Source: Epiperipatus broadwayi
Lineage: Eukaryota; Onychophora; Udeonychophora; Euonychophora; Peripatidae
NCBI GenBank assembly: GCA_028023455.1
Contig: JAQFVV010000021.1
Location: 6,972,853 to 7,036,852, forward strand
Length of the DNA: 64,000 bases
Direction: 5' to 3'
In this document: one piece after another, positions 22,573 through 33,254 of the stretch
Position numbering within the stretch: the first letter of the stretch is position 1
Layout of the letters: each line of letters starts with the position of its first letter
Made by a program: the position numbers and the translations under genes
Notes under the pieces: generated by a model
Database searches by the model: none
Told to the model about the DNA's origin: nothing
The model's input: the letters and a program-made list of their open reading frames with translations, nothing else

Positions 22573-22940
22573 TTGGCATAGTTGATAAAGTGTCTGAGTT
22601 TGGGTTCCAGGATCGATTCTGGTGCTCACAGATCTGATGCTCAAACTTCTTATGAACTTCTGAGCAATAAAGCCATTAGTATTTTTTTACCTGAATGGTT
22701 CAGTGTAGTTGATAGAGCATCCAGCTTAGGATTGGGAGATCTCAGGATCAATCCCAGCACTTGCAGTTGTGGTGCTCAAACTTCTTATGAAGTCCTGAGC
22801 AATAAAGTATTAATGTTTTTGTCCTGTGCAGTTTGCATAATTGGTAGAGCATGTAACATGGAATTGGGAGGTTCCAGAATCAATTCTGGCATTTGCAGTT
22901 TTGGCATTCAATCTTTTTAGGAACTCCTGATCAATAAAAT
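22573..22940 (+). repeat. Three tandem monomers of a tRNA-like SINE (family N)
   Basis: Three ~133-bp units. Each has an A-box-like TAGTTGATAGAGC-type segment, a B-box-like GGATCAATCC or variant, then CTCAAACTTCTTATGAA, TCCTGAGC, and AATAAA. The CAATAAA landmarks fall at 22665, 22800 and 22932. The third copy is interrupted at its tail by a family B hairpin. Related single copies: 44465 and 52725. An open frame through the array is an accident of the repeat period. Confidence 0.7.
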
Positions 22941-22945
22941 CATTA

Positions 22946-23230
22946 AACATCACATGATCACCATTTTTTATGCTTGCTCTTAACTGTTATTAAAACAGGC
23001 TAAACTCTCTATACATATTGCCACTCATGGCAAGCCAGAGTAATCAATGGATGCCAGAAGCCTTGTGCATAAAATCCCCATCTAGTGCCTACTCATATAG
23101 AAACTAGCCTGAGAATATTGGATGGGTAGGCACTAAATGGTGATTTTATGCACAAGTCTTCTGGCATCCATTGATTACTCTGGCTTGCATTGAGTGGCAA
23201 TACATATAGAGAGTTTTGCCTGTTTTAATA
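22946..23230 (+). repeat. Family B foldback inserted in the tail of the N trimer
   Basis: Left arm from ATCACATGATCACC through AAAACAGGCTAAACTCTC; the right arm ends GAGAGTTTTGCCTGTTTTAA. The left side has ~45 nt (TGATCACC...CTTGCTCTTAACTG) not mirrored at the right. AATAAAAYCATTA is present on both sides (22933 and 23228), consistent with a target duplication of the N tail. Confidence 0.8.
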
Positions 23231-23239
23231 AAACCATTA

Positions 23240-23890
23240 GTGTTTTTTTAATTGGTTGGGAAATCCTAAAATATTTCAGCATCATTTTGCATTATTATGA
23301 ATATATTATTTGAAGGAAATTCATTTGTTAGAAGTATGTTAAAAATTGGTTAGAAGATTTAACCCAGATTAACAAACAAACAAACTTTCTAAGTTAAATA
23401 AAAGCATTTAAAAAAGAATTGGCCATGGTCAAGTAATTCCCTTTTAAACAAAGAATGTAATGATTTTCCTTATATTCTTGATAGCTTTTAACAAAACCAT
23501 CAGATTAAAATCTAGTATGAATATTAAAAAATGAATGTGAAAATGTATGGCAATGGTTAATGACTGAAAGTAGATGACACTATATACCAGTAGTGATGTA
23601 GGCTGCTATTTAATAATACTGCATTATTTACTTAACTACAACATTAGATCACTTTTCCCGAGTATGAAGGTTGGTAGATTGTTGGACTTTGCAGAAAATT
23701 AAAGAAGCTGATAATTCAAATCTAAAAGTTTAGCATGGGATTTATTTACAATAAAGTACATATGAATTATTTTCTACGGTACAGACTTTTTCATACATGC
23801 ACTTATATATTTAATATATAGGGGGTTGAATTCAGACTTTCTCACAACCCTCAATTCAAACCCCGTAATAAAGTACATTCTAACTTTGAG
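23240..23890. other. AT-rich non-coding DNA
   Basis: A short GGGGGTTGAATTCAGACT segment at 23820 recalls the end of family A (compare 56703). Nothing else is recognised. Confidence 0.4.
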
Positions 23891-23894
23891 AATG

Positions 23895-24265
23895 ATTGGA
23901 AAAAATATTGAAAACTTAAGTGGAATGAGATTCATGATTAAAAAATGAGAGGAACAAAATTATAATGATTGATGGTTTACCAGGTGTAATAGCAAGACTA
24001 GTCATTAAACTTAACGAAAGTTATCAAATACAGACCAAAGAGATAGTTTTTACTCTGCTAAAGAAATAGATCACTTTTGCACATACACATATAAGACATT
24101 GATCAGAGCAAATGATGTTTTTTTAAATTATTATGATAAATTGTTTCCCACAAATTAAGATAAGGAGACAGAAATGAAAGAAGTCATTATACTTGTGGAA
24201 TTAACACAAAACATCTATATATTGTGAATTCTTTTTTTTTCATTGAAAAATGTATGATTATTTGT
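23895..24265 (+). pseudogene. RTE-like LINE endonuclease-domain fragment
   Basis: Matches the 35-kb LINE from about 35185 to 35585 at the nucleotide level, with deletions. Landmarks in order: AAGTGGAATGAGATTCAT, GGTGTAATAGCAAGACTAGT, TTATCAAATACAGA, TTGATCAGAGCAAATGATG, and TATATTGTGAATTC with CATTGAAAAATG. It corresponds to residues ~100-235 of the LINE protein, i.e. part of the apurinic-type endonuclease. Stops and indels throughout; truncated on both sides. The VMGDFN catalytic block is degraded. Confidence 0.65.
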
Positions 24266-24299
24266 TAATTAGTAAAAAGTAAGATATAGCTATACACAA

Positions 24300-24740
24300 A
24301 GCAAGAAAAATAATTAACAATTACAATTAATATTTTTAATCTTTACAAATATTCCAATGCATTTCAACAGAACTTGAAAAATCGTTTTAAAACATTAACT
24401 AAGCTTGATGACAGCAAACATTTGATCATACTTAATAAGAAGATAACTGTTATATTCCTAAGATCTTCAATAACACCTCTTCCTCTTTCCTTCTTTATTT
24501 TTGGAACAATCGAAACTGTCATATTAATAAATATATTTTGCTTCAAAGTGTCAAAAGAGTGGAATGTGGTAATTATATCTTCCTAAGATCAGACTACTAG
24601 ATGATTGGAATAAAAAAGCAGAAACTCACCAGTAAAGTTTCAGGTAAAGCAAAACAATGTTTGGAAAAAATGGTATTTCATTTAAAAGAATTGATGAGAT
24701 TCTATAAAACGTTAAAAAAATAAAATAAAAAAAATATAAA
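24300..24740. other. AT-rich non-coding DNA
   Basis: Overlapping open frames on both strands at 24364-24586 have no recognised motif. GGAACAATCGAAACTGTC at 24503 recalls the K stem-loop motif. Confidence 0.4.
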
Positions 24741-24748
24741 TATGATTT

Positions 24749-25012
24749 TCAATTGGATGGATGGTTGAATAGTTGGAGTGTGGAGTGGATTGAAGCCTGT
24801 CCATTAAAGTATAAAGTTTGGCTATCTTAATATATATCTGAGCACTTAATACACGTATGTGTAAAGATAATAACGTGGACCAACTGATGATTGCTGGTTT
24901 AGCATGAAATACATATCTTTTTGACATATATGTGTTCAAGTGTATCAGTGATATGAGATAGAGTGATGAGCAGTGGGTCATGTCAAAGTCTGTGCTCATA
25001 TACCCTATACAT
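24749..25012 (+). mobile_element. Family A monomer with 12-bp target-site duplication
   Basis: TAAATATGATTT flanks the copy at 24737-24748 and 25013-25024. The insert matches the right arm of the palindrome at 6.9-7.25 kb (CAATTGGATGGATGGTTGAA through CTCATATACCCTAT). It is therefore an independent single-arm insertion, truncated at its left end. Confidence 0.8.
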
Positions 25013-25560
25013 TAAATATGATTTGATAAAAAAAACTACAGAAAAGAACAAATCTCAATTACACAATGTCTTGGTGTGGTAAAAAAAAATAGCTTCAGCA
25101 AGAAGAAAAGATCATGGCATTATTTTTTTTAAAAAAAAATATCATGGAGGACAGGAAGAGTTCTATAAAGATTTATAATGTCATAAAGAATTAAAATAAA
25201 TAAACTAGCATGCATGTATGTTTACAAAATCTTAGAAATATCAAGTGGTTACACAAATGAATCTATAAAAACATAGAAAAACTCCAAGAAATAATATAAT
25301 AATTATCAATATCTTTAAGAAGCTACTTGAATAAGTACAAAAATTGTGGAGAAAAAATATTTAAAACAATACTGCAGTGATACTGATATTTAGAAAATTG
25401 AAAAAAGATTTTTAAAAATGTGGACTTATGAATATTTCATCTTTAAATAAAACTTTAATTATAAACATTGCAATTAATCTGATCTTTGGACTCAAATCTT
25501 TGCTGGATTAAAAAATGCTTATAGTACAGAAGATTACTATTATGAAAAGTTATAAAAAAA

Positions 25561-25746
25561 CTAATGATTATGAATTGCTATTTTACATTTAATTATGAGG
25601 GGGGGGGGTATCCCAAAAATAACTGGAATTGTTCTCTGGTTTGCATGCCTGTTGTAGTATATAATTGTATTGTTATATACTTCTTGCAGAAATTCTTCTG
25701 CATCAATTTCACAAATGACATCACTGTGTGAAATTTTGGTGAGCAC
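25561..25746 (-). CDS. Short open frame of unknown identity (possible exon or remnant)
   Basis: Sixty-one codons with balanced, acidic-plus-polar composition (for example SDVICEIDAEEFLQEVYNN), unlike the Ile/Phe/Lys-rich random frames around it. No family is recognised. A run of nine G (C on the coding strand) at 25599-25607 follows the TIPVIFG part. No convincing splice sites or neighbouring exons are visible. It may be a chance frame or a relic of a transposon gene. Confidence 0.15.
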   Translation of the reverse strand: MLTKISHSDVICEIDAEEFLQEVYNNTIIYYNRHANQRTIPVIFGIPPPLIIKCKIAIHNH

Positions 25747-25850
25747 TTTTTTTTAAAAAGCATTTTGCATATTTGGCTGTTTTTACCTAATCAATAGGAG
25801 ATCATCTTGTAATTAGAAATATAAGGTTCTATAATAGTGTGCTTAAACAC

Positions 25851-26085
25851 CCAATAGCTCAGTTGGTAGAGTGTTTGCCTTAAATTCAATATTCAAGAAT
25901 ATAAAGGTGTGAGTTCAACTTCTAAGTGACTATTGTCACTGTGCATATAGGCCAGCAACACCTGAAAAAGAGTGGAGAATAATACTACTTGAAACATTGA
26001 GTAATTACTAACATGTATTGTCTATTTGTGTGTTATTACTAACATTTTCTTATGCTTTTAGAAAAATCTTAGATTATAGACAAAC
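25851..26085 (+). repeat. Family J copy without Penelope flank
   Basis: A-box-like TAGCTCAGTTGGTAGAGTG, decayed B-box region GAGTTCAACTTC, body GGCCAGCAACACCTGAAAA and ATTACTAACATG, tail TTTTAGAAAAATCTT. The upstream flank does not resemble the Penelope 3' spacer, so J can also occur alone. Confidence 0.65.
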
Positions 26086-26089
26086 TTAT

Positions 26090-27595
26090 TTTTATTTTGC
26101 CAAAATTTGCTCAAAATATAATTTCTAAAAATAAATTTCTTGAAGAACTGGCTAGCATTACATGAAGTTGTGATGCAAATACTTTAATGGCAGCTTCTTT
26201 AGTGATATCAGTACTGTGGTTCTGTTTGTAGGAAATGTTTACACAGTACATTTCTGGCTACTGAATGGAATAGTACAATGAGTAATAAATATTACTGGTG
26301 CAAACAAATCTACTTCTTTAAAATGCATTACTATTTTTTCACACATCCTTCCACCAGATATAATAAAAGATGTTGCTTAACAAAAAATATATCAAAAAAT
26401 GTTAAACAGATTGAATTTGCCATTCTGAAATCAAGGCCTCCCCCTAGTGGATGTTAAGCCAATAATCTATTATTGAAGAAGTATGGTGCAAAATGAATTT
26501 CTTATGATTTTCTGAATACATTTATTTTTCCTTATCACAATAAAGCCAATTGGATTTAATACACCTTGATGCACCTAGAGTTTCAGCAATAGATTCAAGT
26601 CAATCCACAAATGGTATGATCATCTGATTTATGAATGAAATTTATGTGCAGATCTTATACAAAAGTTGACAAACACAAACTATAAACCACATTGGTAATA
26701 GTTGTTGAATCTAGGAAAATTGAAGGACTTAATAAAGCCACTGATATGTTTATGTTTTGATTGGAATCTCCGTAGGTTTCTTTACGATATTTTGTTAATA
26801 GTTAAACTGTCAAAAATCCATATTCTAAATAAATAAATAAATTGTATATATTTGTGAGTGGTTTGCCTTAACATTTCAAACATCAGCTAAGTAAAGGTTA
26901 ATTCCATTTATTAATTTTGTTGACAGTATCTGAGTGAGATTTTGGCTAGAGCACAAACAAAAATCTGGCCATATTTTCATCCAATAAATGCTAAATTTGT
27001 TTGCACTGAGTGAGATGATAGAAAACGTAAAGTAAAAAAGATGTGGTTTATTGCTAAGAACAATGATGCCATTTGTAATAAAAAAAAATAGCATCCAACT
27101 CTTCAACAAATGGAATATTTAAATCATTAATTTAAATAAATTAGCAGTATACCTTTAAATGCTACAATATACACAGCTATCCGTGAGTGCTATAAATCTG
27201 GATTCAACAGTTGAAAGTGTGCTCAGCTACTGCCAACAAAATATGAATATAAAATTAACCTTTATTTATGAAACATTCAAAACATTAAGGCAAACAAATC
27301 ATAAATAGGATAAGGAATAGAAGAATAACCTGAATATTATATCTATTGTAAATAATCACAATTTGGTGTACCACTATTTCCCTGATGGAAATTGATGGCA
27401 ATCTCTGTTGATATCTTTCTATTTAAGCATAATCATAATACTGAAATTCATTTAATACAATATTAGATGATTTTCAAAATTATTCATCATCAGTGATTTA
27501 AATAATTTGATTACTCAAAGTAAAACTTCAGTTAAATGCTACTGATAAATTGGATGTAATTCCCTAACAATAATAATTCTACTTATTTTTCTGGA
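26090..27595. other. AT-rich non-coding DNA
   Basis: Patches of moderate complexity (26150-26300, 26430-26720), but no recognisable protein or RNA. Confidence 0.4.
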
Positions 27596-27597
27596 CT

Positions 27598-27975
27598 ACT
27601 CTTGATGTTTATTGCCTTAGTAAGTAAATAAATTTATAATTACAACTTTAAATTATCATAATAGATTTCTAACTATAAGATCATTCCATTGACTTGTTAT
27701 AAATTGAAAGATTTCATGAGTACTAATTGGTAATAGGAATTGTGGACTTAATCAGTGAAGTATTGAATAGCTTCACACTCTCAGATCTAACTGCTTCAGC
27801 TTCACCTATTTATATAAAAAGTAGGTTGAAGTAAAGAAGGGGTTCCCCTCTATTGGAGTTCCCCTTTCTTCCAAAGCATAAGCTTGTGGTTAAGACCTGT
27901 AGAGATCCCTACCTTCACATTTTCAAGCACACACTCTTGAGGTTTATTACCTTAGTAAATATTAATACTAGTTAT
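27598..27975 (-). repeat. Family C tandem-type repeat, reverse-strand unit
   Basis: The landmark CCTTAGTAA recurs at 27615 and 27950 (period ~335 bp), with CACTCTTGAGGTTTATTACC at the right and TACTCTTGATGTTTATTGCC at the left. The interior carries TTCAGCTTCACCTATTTATA and AAGCTTGTGGTTAAGACC. It is inverted relative to the units at 29.0-29.55 kb. Confidence 0.75.
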
Positions 27976-28506
27976 TACAAATCTTTATTTGCTTTGAAGT
28001 ATAAATGATTCTTTTTATCTTTTAGTGTTATCTTCTGGATTTGGAGGACTGGTTTGTTTATAATAGTTATTCCTTAAATATTTCTTCTGTTCTAATTAAT
28101 TACCTGTGGCCTCGCACAATTTGGAAGAATTTTGAACTCTTTTTGTATATTAAATGACCTACAATCATATGCATAATTAAACAATATATCACACAATCAT
28201 GATGAGAATGAATAAAGAATGAACATAATTAATGTTGTCTCAAGTTAAAATAATTTAATGAAATAATTAATATAATTGACAAACAAGTATAAAGTATATA
28301 AAAATTATCTTGTTGTACATACTTTAAACACATTACACAGTGGGTATATCTATGAACACACAATACAAGAAGTTTTCACAGTATGATTATTTGCATATAT
28401 CTCTGACTGGGTTTAAAACCTTAATTAATTTCCTCATAACACCTTCAAGAATCTTTAATTGTATGCATGTAGTTCAGGAGATATCTATTTAAAATAAAAA
28501 TCTTAT

Positions 28507-28825
28507 ACAGTTTAATATCTCATGACCACCTTCTCTTATGCTTGTGTATAACTGTTGTTAAAACAGGCAAAACTCACTACATATATTGCCACATGCAGCA
28601 AGCTAGAGAATTCAATGGATGCTAGAAGGCTTGTGCATAAAATCCCCATCTAGTGCATTTCTGACAAAGGCCATAAGCCAGAAACTAGTCTGGGAATATT
28701 GGATGAGTAGGCACTAGATGGTAATTTTATGCACAAGCCTTCTGGCATCCATTGATTACTCTAGCTTGCTGTGTGTGGCAATATATAGTGAGTTTTGCCT
28801 GTTTTAACAACAGTTTAATATCTCA
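28507..28825 (+). mobile_element. Family B foldback with 16-bp direct repeats
   Basis: ACAGTTTAATATCTCA is present identically at 28507-28522 and 28810-28825. Between them is a hairpin with ~110-nt arms: TTAAAACAGGCAAAACTCAC, CTTGTGCATAAAATCCCC on the left; GGCACTAGATGGTAATTTTA, GAGTTTTGCCTGTTTTAACA on the right. The left ~40 nt (TGACCACC...TGTGTATAAC) lack a right-hand partner. Confidence 0.85.
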
Positions 28826-28996
28826 AAGAAAATTAAGTATAGAGTGATTAAAAGTTTACAAATTAATTAATGTTTTATAATTGAATCAATTTTCTTTGTT
28901 CAGAACATTTTTCACATTTTAAGAAACACCAATCTGACATTATTCAAGATAACGTTTTTATTTATTAGGTAAAACACTTTTAGTATGAACGTTTTT

Positions 28997-29553
28997 AATA
29001 TTTACTAAGGCTGTAATCTCAAGAATGTGCACATAAAAATGCGATAGTAGGGACTCTACAGGTCTTAACCACAAGCTTACATTTTGGAAAAAAAAAGGGG
29101 AACCCTTCTTTACTTCAACCTACTTTCTATATAAATAGGTGAAGCTGAAACGGTTAGATCTGAGAGCGTAAAGCTTTTCAATACTTCACTGATTAAGTCC
29201 ACATTTTTTATTACACATTAATACTCACAAAATCTTTCAATTTACAATGAATCAATGAAAAGATCTTATAGTTAGAAATCTATTATGATAATTTAAAGTT
29301 GTAATTATAAATTTATTTAAACGCACATTGATTACGTAAGTAATATTTACTAAGGCTGTAACCTCAAGAATGTGTGGATAAAATGTGATAGTAGGGACCT
29401 CTACAAGTCTTAACCACAAGCTGACATTTTTGAAGAGAAGAGGGGAACCCTTCTTTACTTCATCCTACTTTCTATATAAATAGGTGAAGCTGAAGTGGTT
29501 AGTTCTGAGAGCCTGAAGCTATTCAATACTTCACTGATTAAGTCCTCATGAAA
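28997..29553 (+). repeat. Family C tandem dimer
   Basis: Two head-to-tail units with TTTACTAAGG landmarks at 29001 and 29346 (period ~345 bp). Both contain CTTAACCACAAGCT, GGGGAACCCTTCTTTACTTC and TATATAAATAGGTGAAGCTG. The second unit is partial. With the reverse unit at 27.6 kb they form a large inverted arrangement. Confidence 0.8.
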
Positions 29554-29559
29554 GTTTTT

Positions 29560-30155
29560 ATTTTTTGAGTATTAATTCATTCTACAGGTATACTTCTATA
29601 TTCTAATCTTTTTTGAATTTTATTCCTATGGCCTTCATTTTTTATGAGATCACTTTTGATTAGTTTTCCACAGTTCTTTGTTTGGTAGATAGGCTATTGA
29701 CTCAGGGCAAGTTTTTAAAACATTTTAGATTCAGAATCATTTAGTCCTAGAGATTACACTTTTAAATAGCAATGATAAAAATCCTGTCATAACTGCAATT
29801 AAAAATGACAATAATAAACTTAAATGGTGTTTTAGCTTTGTTTTACCAATAAACTTGTTGTTCATTTCTTTCTTTTACAATAAATTCTAATTTTGAAATG
29901 AATGAATTTTACTTTCAACTGACTCATTTCTAACTGTGCCAGATTTTCAATTAAATTCAATTACAATTACAATTAACTACAATTTATTGGAAGTAAAGAA
30001 AACTAAGTTGTGTTGTTTTTCATCTCTTTCTATGCACAACCAACCTACTTATTGTTTAAAAAATATGGTGAATTATTTTCAGGATCACATGTTTGTTATA
30101 GGTTATTCATTGGTTAGTGACTATCTTATTTAATAAATGGAGTGCAAAAAATAAT
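29560..30155. other. AT-rich non-coding DNA
   Basis: A 65-codon frame at 29936-30133 has no recognised motif. Nothing else is seen. Confidence 0.4.
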
Positions 30156-30159
30156 AATA

Positions 30160-30540
30160 ATACTGCATGAGGGATCAGAATGACTAAACAGTCAACATGG
30201 GTAGGATGGCAACCTTGGCACTAATGTGGGCTTTGAACGTTCATTCCATCATCATATTTTTAATGAAATGGATAGCTGAAGAGTTGTGGGTTGGAGTAGT
30301 TTGAAGTCTGTCCATTAAAGTATATAGATTGGCTATCTTAATATAAAACTGAGCACTAATTGTATATATGTGTGAGGATAGTAATCTGGACCGACTGAGG
30401 ATTGCTGTTTTAGCATGAAATACATTTATTGGTGATTATTTATTTTTCAACATGTGTATGATCAGGTGGGTTAGCAATATAAGATGGCATGGAGAGTTGA
30501 GAGTTGTGTGAAAGTCTGAGTTCGAATCTCTAATAATAAG
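30160..30540 (+). repeat. Family A monomer, diverged
   Basis: Runs from GCATGAGGGATCAGAATGAC through TCCATTAAAGTATATAGATT and CTGGACCGACTGAGGATTGC to GTCTGAGTTCGAATCTCT. Its last part reads as a good pol III B box (GAGTTCGAATCTC), better preserved than in the 6.9-kb copy, hinting that the family has a tRNA-like end. Confidence 0.7.
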
Positions 30541-30993
30541 TATAATAATGTAAGGTTCTTTTCTTGATTGTGAATATTTTTTTGTTGATAAAAATTGAAT
30601 TTTATAAAATCAATTCTTATCTTTCAAACTATCGAATAATGAAAAATAAACTATTTAGTTCACTTTTTAGTTCCCACGAAAAAAATCCAATGCGATTATC
30701 TTTTTATATTACATCACAATAAATATTAATTTTAATCATTACTGTTTCGTAATATTTTTATTATCTTTGCCTAATATTAATTTGAGCAGAAAAATTGGTT
30801 GAAATCCTTACACTTGTTTAAATAATTCAGAATTTTATAAAAAATCTATTTAAGATAAAAACTTTTTTTTTTAATATATATTACTAGCATATGTAAATGA
30901 TTTTCCATAATGCACACACATTTCTTGGCTTGAATTATTATACAAAATCAGGAATAACTTCCTTGACTTGAATTATTATACAAAATGAGGAAT
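30541..30993. other. AT-rich non-coding DNA with short tandem duplication
   Basis: A ~42-bp duplication (CTTGAATTATTATACAAAAT, at about 30930 and 30968) just upstream of the SINE. Otherwise nothing is recognised. Confidence 0.5.
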
Positions 30994-31134
30994 AACTTCT
31001 AATATGTTGTCAAGCGTTGTTAGCCGAGAGGTCAGCGCAGCCGCTTTGCAAGCAAACAGTTGGTTACAGATGGTTGTTGCGGGTTCGCCTCCCGGCCGAA
31101 GCTATGACATGAAAAAAAAAACTTCTAATATGTT
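30994..31134 (+). mobile_element. tRNA-derived SINE (family I) with 15-bp target duplication
   Basis: AACTTCTAATATGTT at 30994-31008 and 31120-31134. The insert has GTTAGCCGAGAGGTCAGCG (A box), GCGGGTTCGCCTCCC (B box), a GCTATGACATG end and a poly-A tail. These are hallmarks of LINE-mediated retroposition. Confidence 0.9.
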
Positions 31135-31660
31135 CATATTTTGTCAATCAATGTGTTCCTTTTTTTAAAAACTTCTAATATGTTAATGTTTTATTTTATT
31201 AATTAATGCGTTCCTTTTTTTCTTGCTATTTCAATTTTTATGCTTGTCTCGATTATGCAACTTTACTAATCTATATTTCTTTATCATATACTAATAATAT
31301 CATTACAATATATATATATTATTTATGTAATATAAATTTTATGTATTTGTTGATTCAATTTTTTATTAATAAAGATTTATTTTTTTCGTATATAATTGAT
31401 ATTTGATTCATTTCTTTTCTATTGATGCCACATAAATAAAAATGTATTCTTGAAACAGTGATTACACAATAGCATTTTAATTGCTTCTTTAATTAACGAA
31501 TTTAATAACAATCTTTTCTTGAAGAAAAATTTGATTTTGATATTTTGCTAAGTTTAAAAATTGTAATAATAATAAAGGAAGTTGTTTTACGACTCACAAA
31601 ATTATATATAAAGAATGAAAACTTAGTAATACTAATGTTTTCCCGGAGGTTTGTGATGAT
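31135..31660. other. AT-rich non-coding DNA
   Basis: Includes a partial local duplication of the SINE flank near 31170 (ACTTCTAATATGTTAATG). No gene. Confidence 0.45.
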
Positions 31661-31669
31661 GATGTTCTA

Positions 31670-31960
31670 GTTGTATTTTTATACTGGACTATTTCTATCA
31701 TCTAATATGAGTATTGAATGTCTTTAGAAAAATTTAACTTTACTTAAATATTCCAAATACATTCAACTATTAGTAATAGCACATCAAACAGTATATACAC
31801 AGCATTTTGAGAGGTATTATTCTCCCTTCTTCTTTAGGTGTTGCTGGTCTGACCAGTGACAGTACTAGCATGTGATTTAAATTTAGGCCCTTAAATTCTT
31901 GAGTATTACCTTTAAGGTAAACACTCTAACCAACTGAACCATCCTGCCAAAGGCTACAGT
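31670..31960 (-). repeat. Family J copy joined to a Penelope-like 3' end
   Basis: On the reverse strand the Penelope-like spacer runs into the J head (ATGGTTCAGTTGGTTAGAG), then CTTAAAGGTAATACTCAAG, CTAGTACTGTCACTGGTCAG, and the tail near TGATGATGATG (31651-31662 on the plus strand). The same junction occurs at 470. Confidence 0.75.
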
Positions 31961-31974
31961 CAATAGAAATTTCA

Positions 31975-32392
31975 TATACTTATCTATGCAGTTCCTCCTG
32001 ATTTCTCCATTTTTCTTAAGAGCAAAGTTGATTAGTGGTTTCCATACATTTATGTATAGTCACACAGGGTTGACTTATGGGATTTTTTGCCATTGTCATG
32101 TGAGCAGCTTTTTAAAATTTTCTTCTTTGTACCTTTTCTTCTCTAGCCAATATTTTTGTATTGTCCCAGTTGAACATATGTTCATTGGCACATACATTGT
32201 CTGCTACCTTAGACACACCTGTTTCTCTCTTCTAATCATGAATTTGTATTCTTGCAAGCACTTTTCAATGAGACAACTGGTCTCATCAATATATGTTCTT
32301 CCACATTCACATGATATTTCATCGTTACAGTTTTTTCTTTTCAGAATTTCAAATTTAGGCTTTGTAGATGTTAGAATGTCTCATAGGGTGGT
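31975..32392 (-). pseudogene. Penelope-like retroelement GIY-YIG endonuclease, degenerate 3' fragment
   Basis: Read on the reverse strand from about 32360: FEILKRKNCNDEISCECGRT followed by YIDETSCLIEKCLQEYK, which fits the GIY-YIG family pattern C.CG..YIGET.R.L..R..EHK, with the second YIG altered to YID. After a frameshift come VSKVADNVCANEHMFNWDN, then KILAREEKVQRRKF, and a further tail matching the ISQP...W region usual in Penelope proteins. In intact elements this domain nicks DNA to prime the RT. No RT domain is present, so it is a 5'-truncated, dead copy. It ends in a ~100-nt spacer fused to the J repeat at 31960; at its 5' end it meets a head-truncated J copy in opposite orientation at 32393. 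Confidence 0.75.
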
Positions 32393-32625
32393 ATAGCTCT
32401 GGAAAGCTATTCAAATCCCATTCTAGTGCTGTCACTGGTTAGCTGCAGAAGAGGGGAGAATAATATCTCTCAAAATGTTATGCATATAATAACTGTTTGA
32501 TGTGCTATTAGTAACAGTTAAATGTATTTGGAATATTTAAATAAAGTTACATTTTTCTAAAGACATTCAATATGAATATTCAATGATGGAAATAGTCCAA
32601 TATAAAAATACAGTTAGTAATACTA
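32393..32625 (+). repeat. Family J copy, head-truncated, inverted relative to the Penelope fragment
   Basis: Starts within the B-box region (CTATTCAAATCCCATTCTAG) and runs through CACTGGTTAGC, AACTGTTTGATGTGCTATTA and TTTTTCTAAAGACATTCAAT. The truncation point and orientation mirror those of the copy at 41-265. Confidence 0.75.
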
Positions 32626-32629
32626 AACT

Positions 32630-33250
32630 TGTAATATAACTATCAGATCATATTGTAGAAAATATTAAATGATCTTCTAATCCTAAATAATTCAGATAGG
32701 TTATTATTAATCTGAAATCTCTCGTTTCCATGTTTTTTTTAATTGAATAATTTTTCGGACTTCAACAACACATCTTTTTCCTCATAACTAAACTGCTGAA
32801 ATTTTTTTATTATCTATACTTTATATGCATTGAAATAATGTTTGTATACTGTATAAATTTATCATATTAATAACAATATATACACGATAAAGTATGTTTA
32901 TATTTACAATAGCATAAAATTTTTATACAGCAGTAATTGAAATATTAAATCAAAGCAATATTTTTGTATTCAAAGAGTAGAAGTACAACCGACCTGAAGT
33001 TCTCACCCATGTTTGTTTTAATTATCCATTTACATGGACATCAAAAACATCTTACAAACAATATGGCTGACTACAAATAATCATATTAAATATTATTTTT
33101 TTAATATGATTCTAAAAAGCAAAAATAATCGACAAAAATACAAATGATTGTAATTAAAGGAAATTTAATATCAACAACAAGTGAAAAAGCTGGCCAAATA
33201 AAGTGTAGCAAAAGTTTGTTGTAAGCATGTTCTTCATGTTGGTAAGCAGA
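32630..33250. other. AT-rich non-coding DNA
   Basis: Nothing recognised. Confidence 0.45.
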
Positions 33251-33254
33251 AATC

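Noticed and set aside
32000-32396. 136-codon forward open frame at the Penelope locus
   Set aside because: The reverse strand carries the GIY-YIG motifs; the forward frame is antisense and has no motif.
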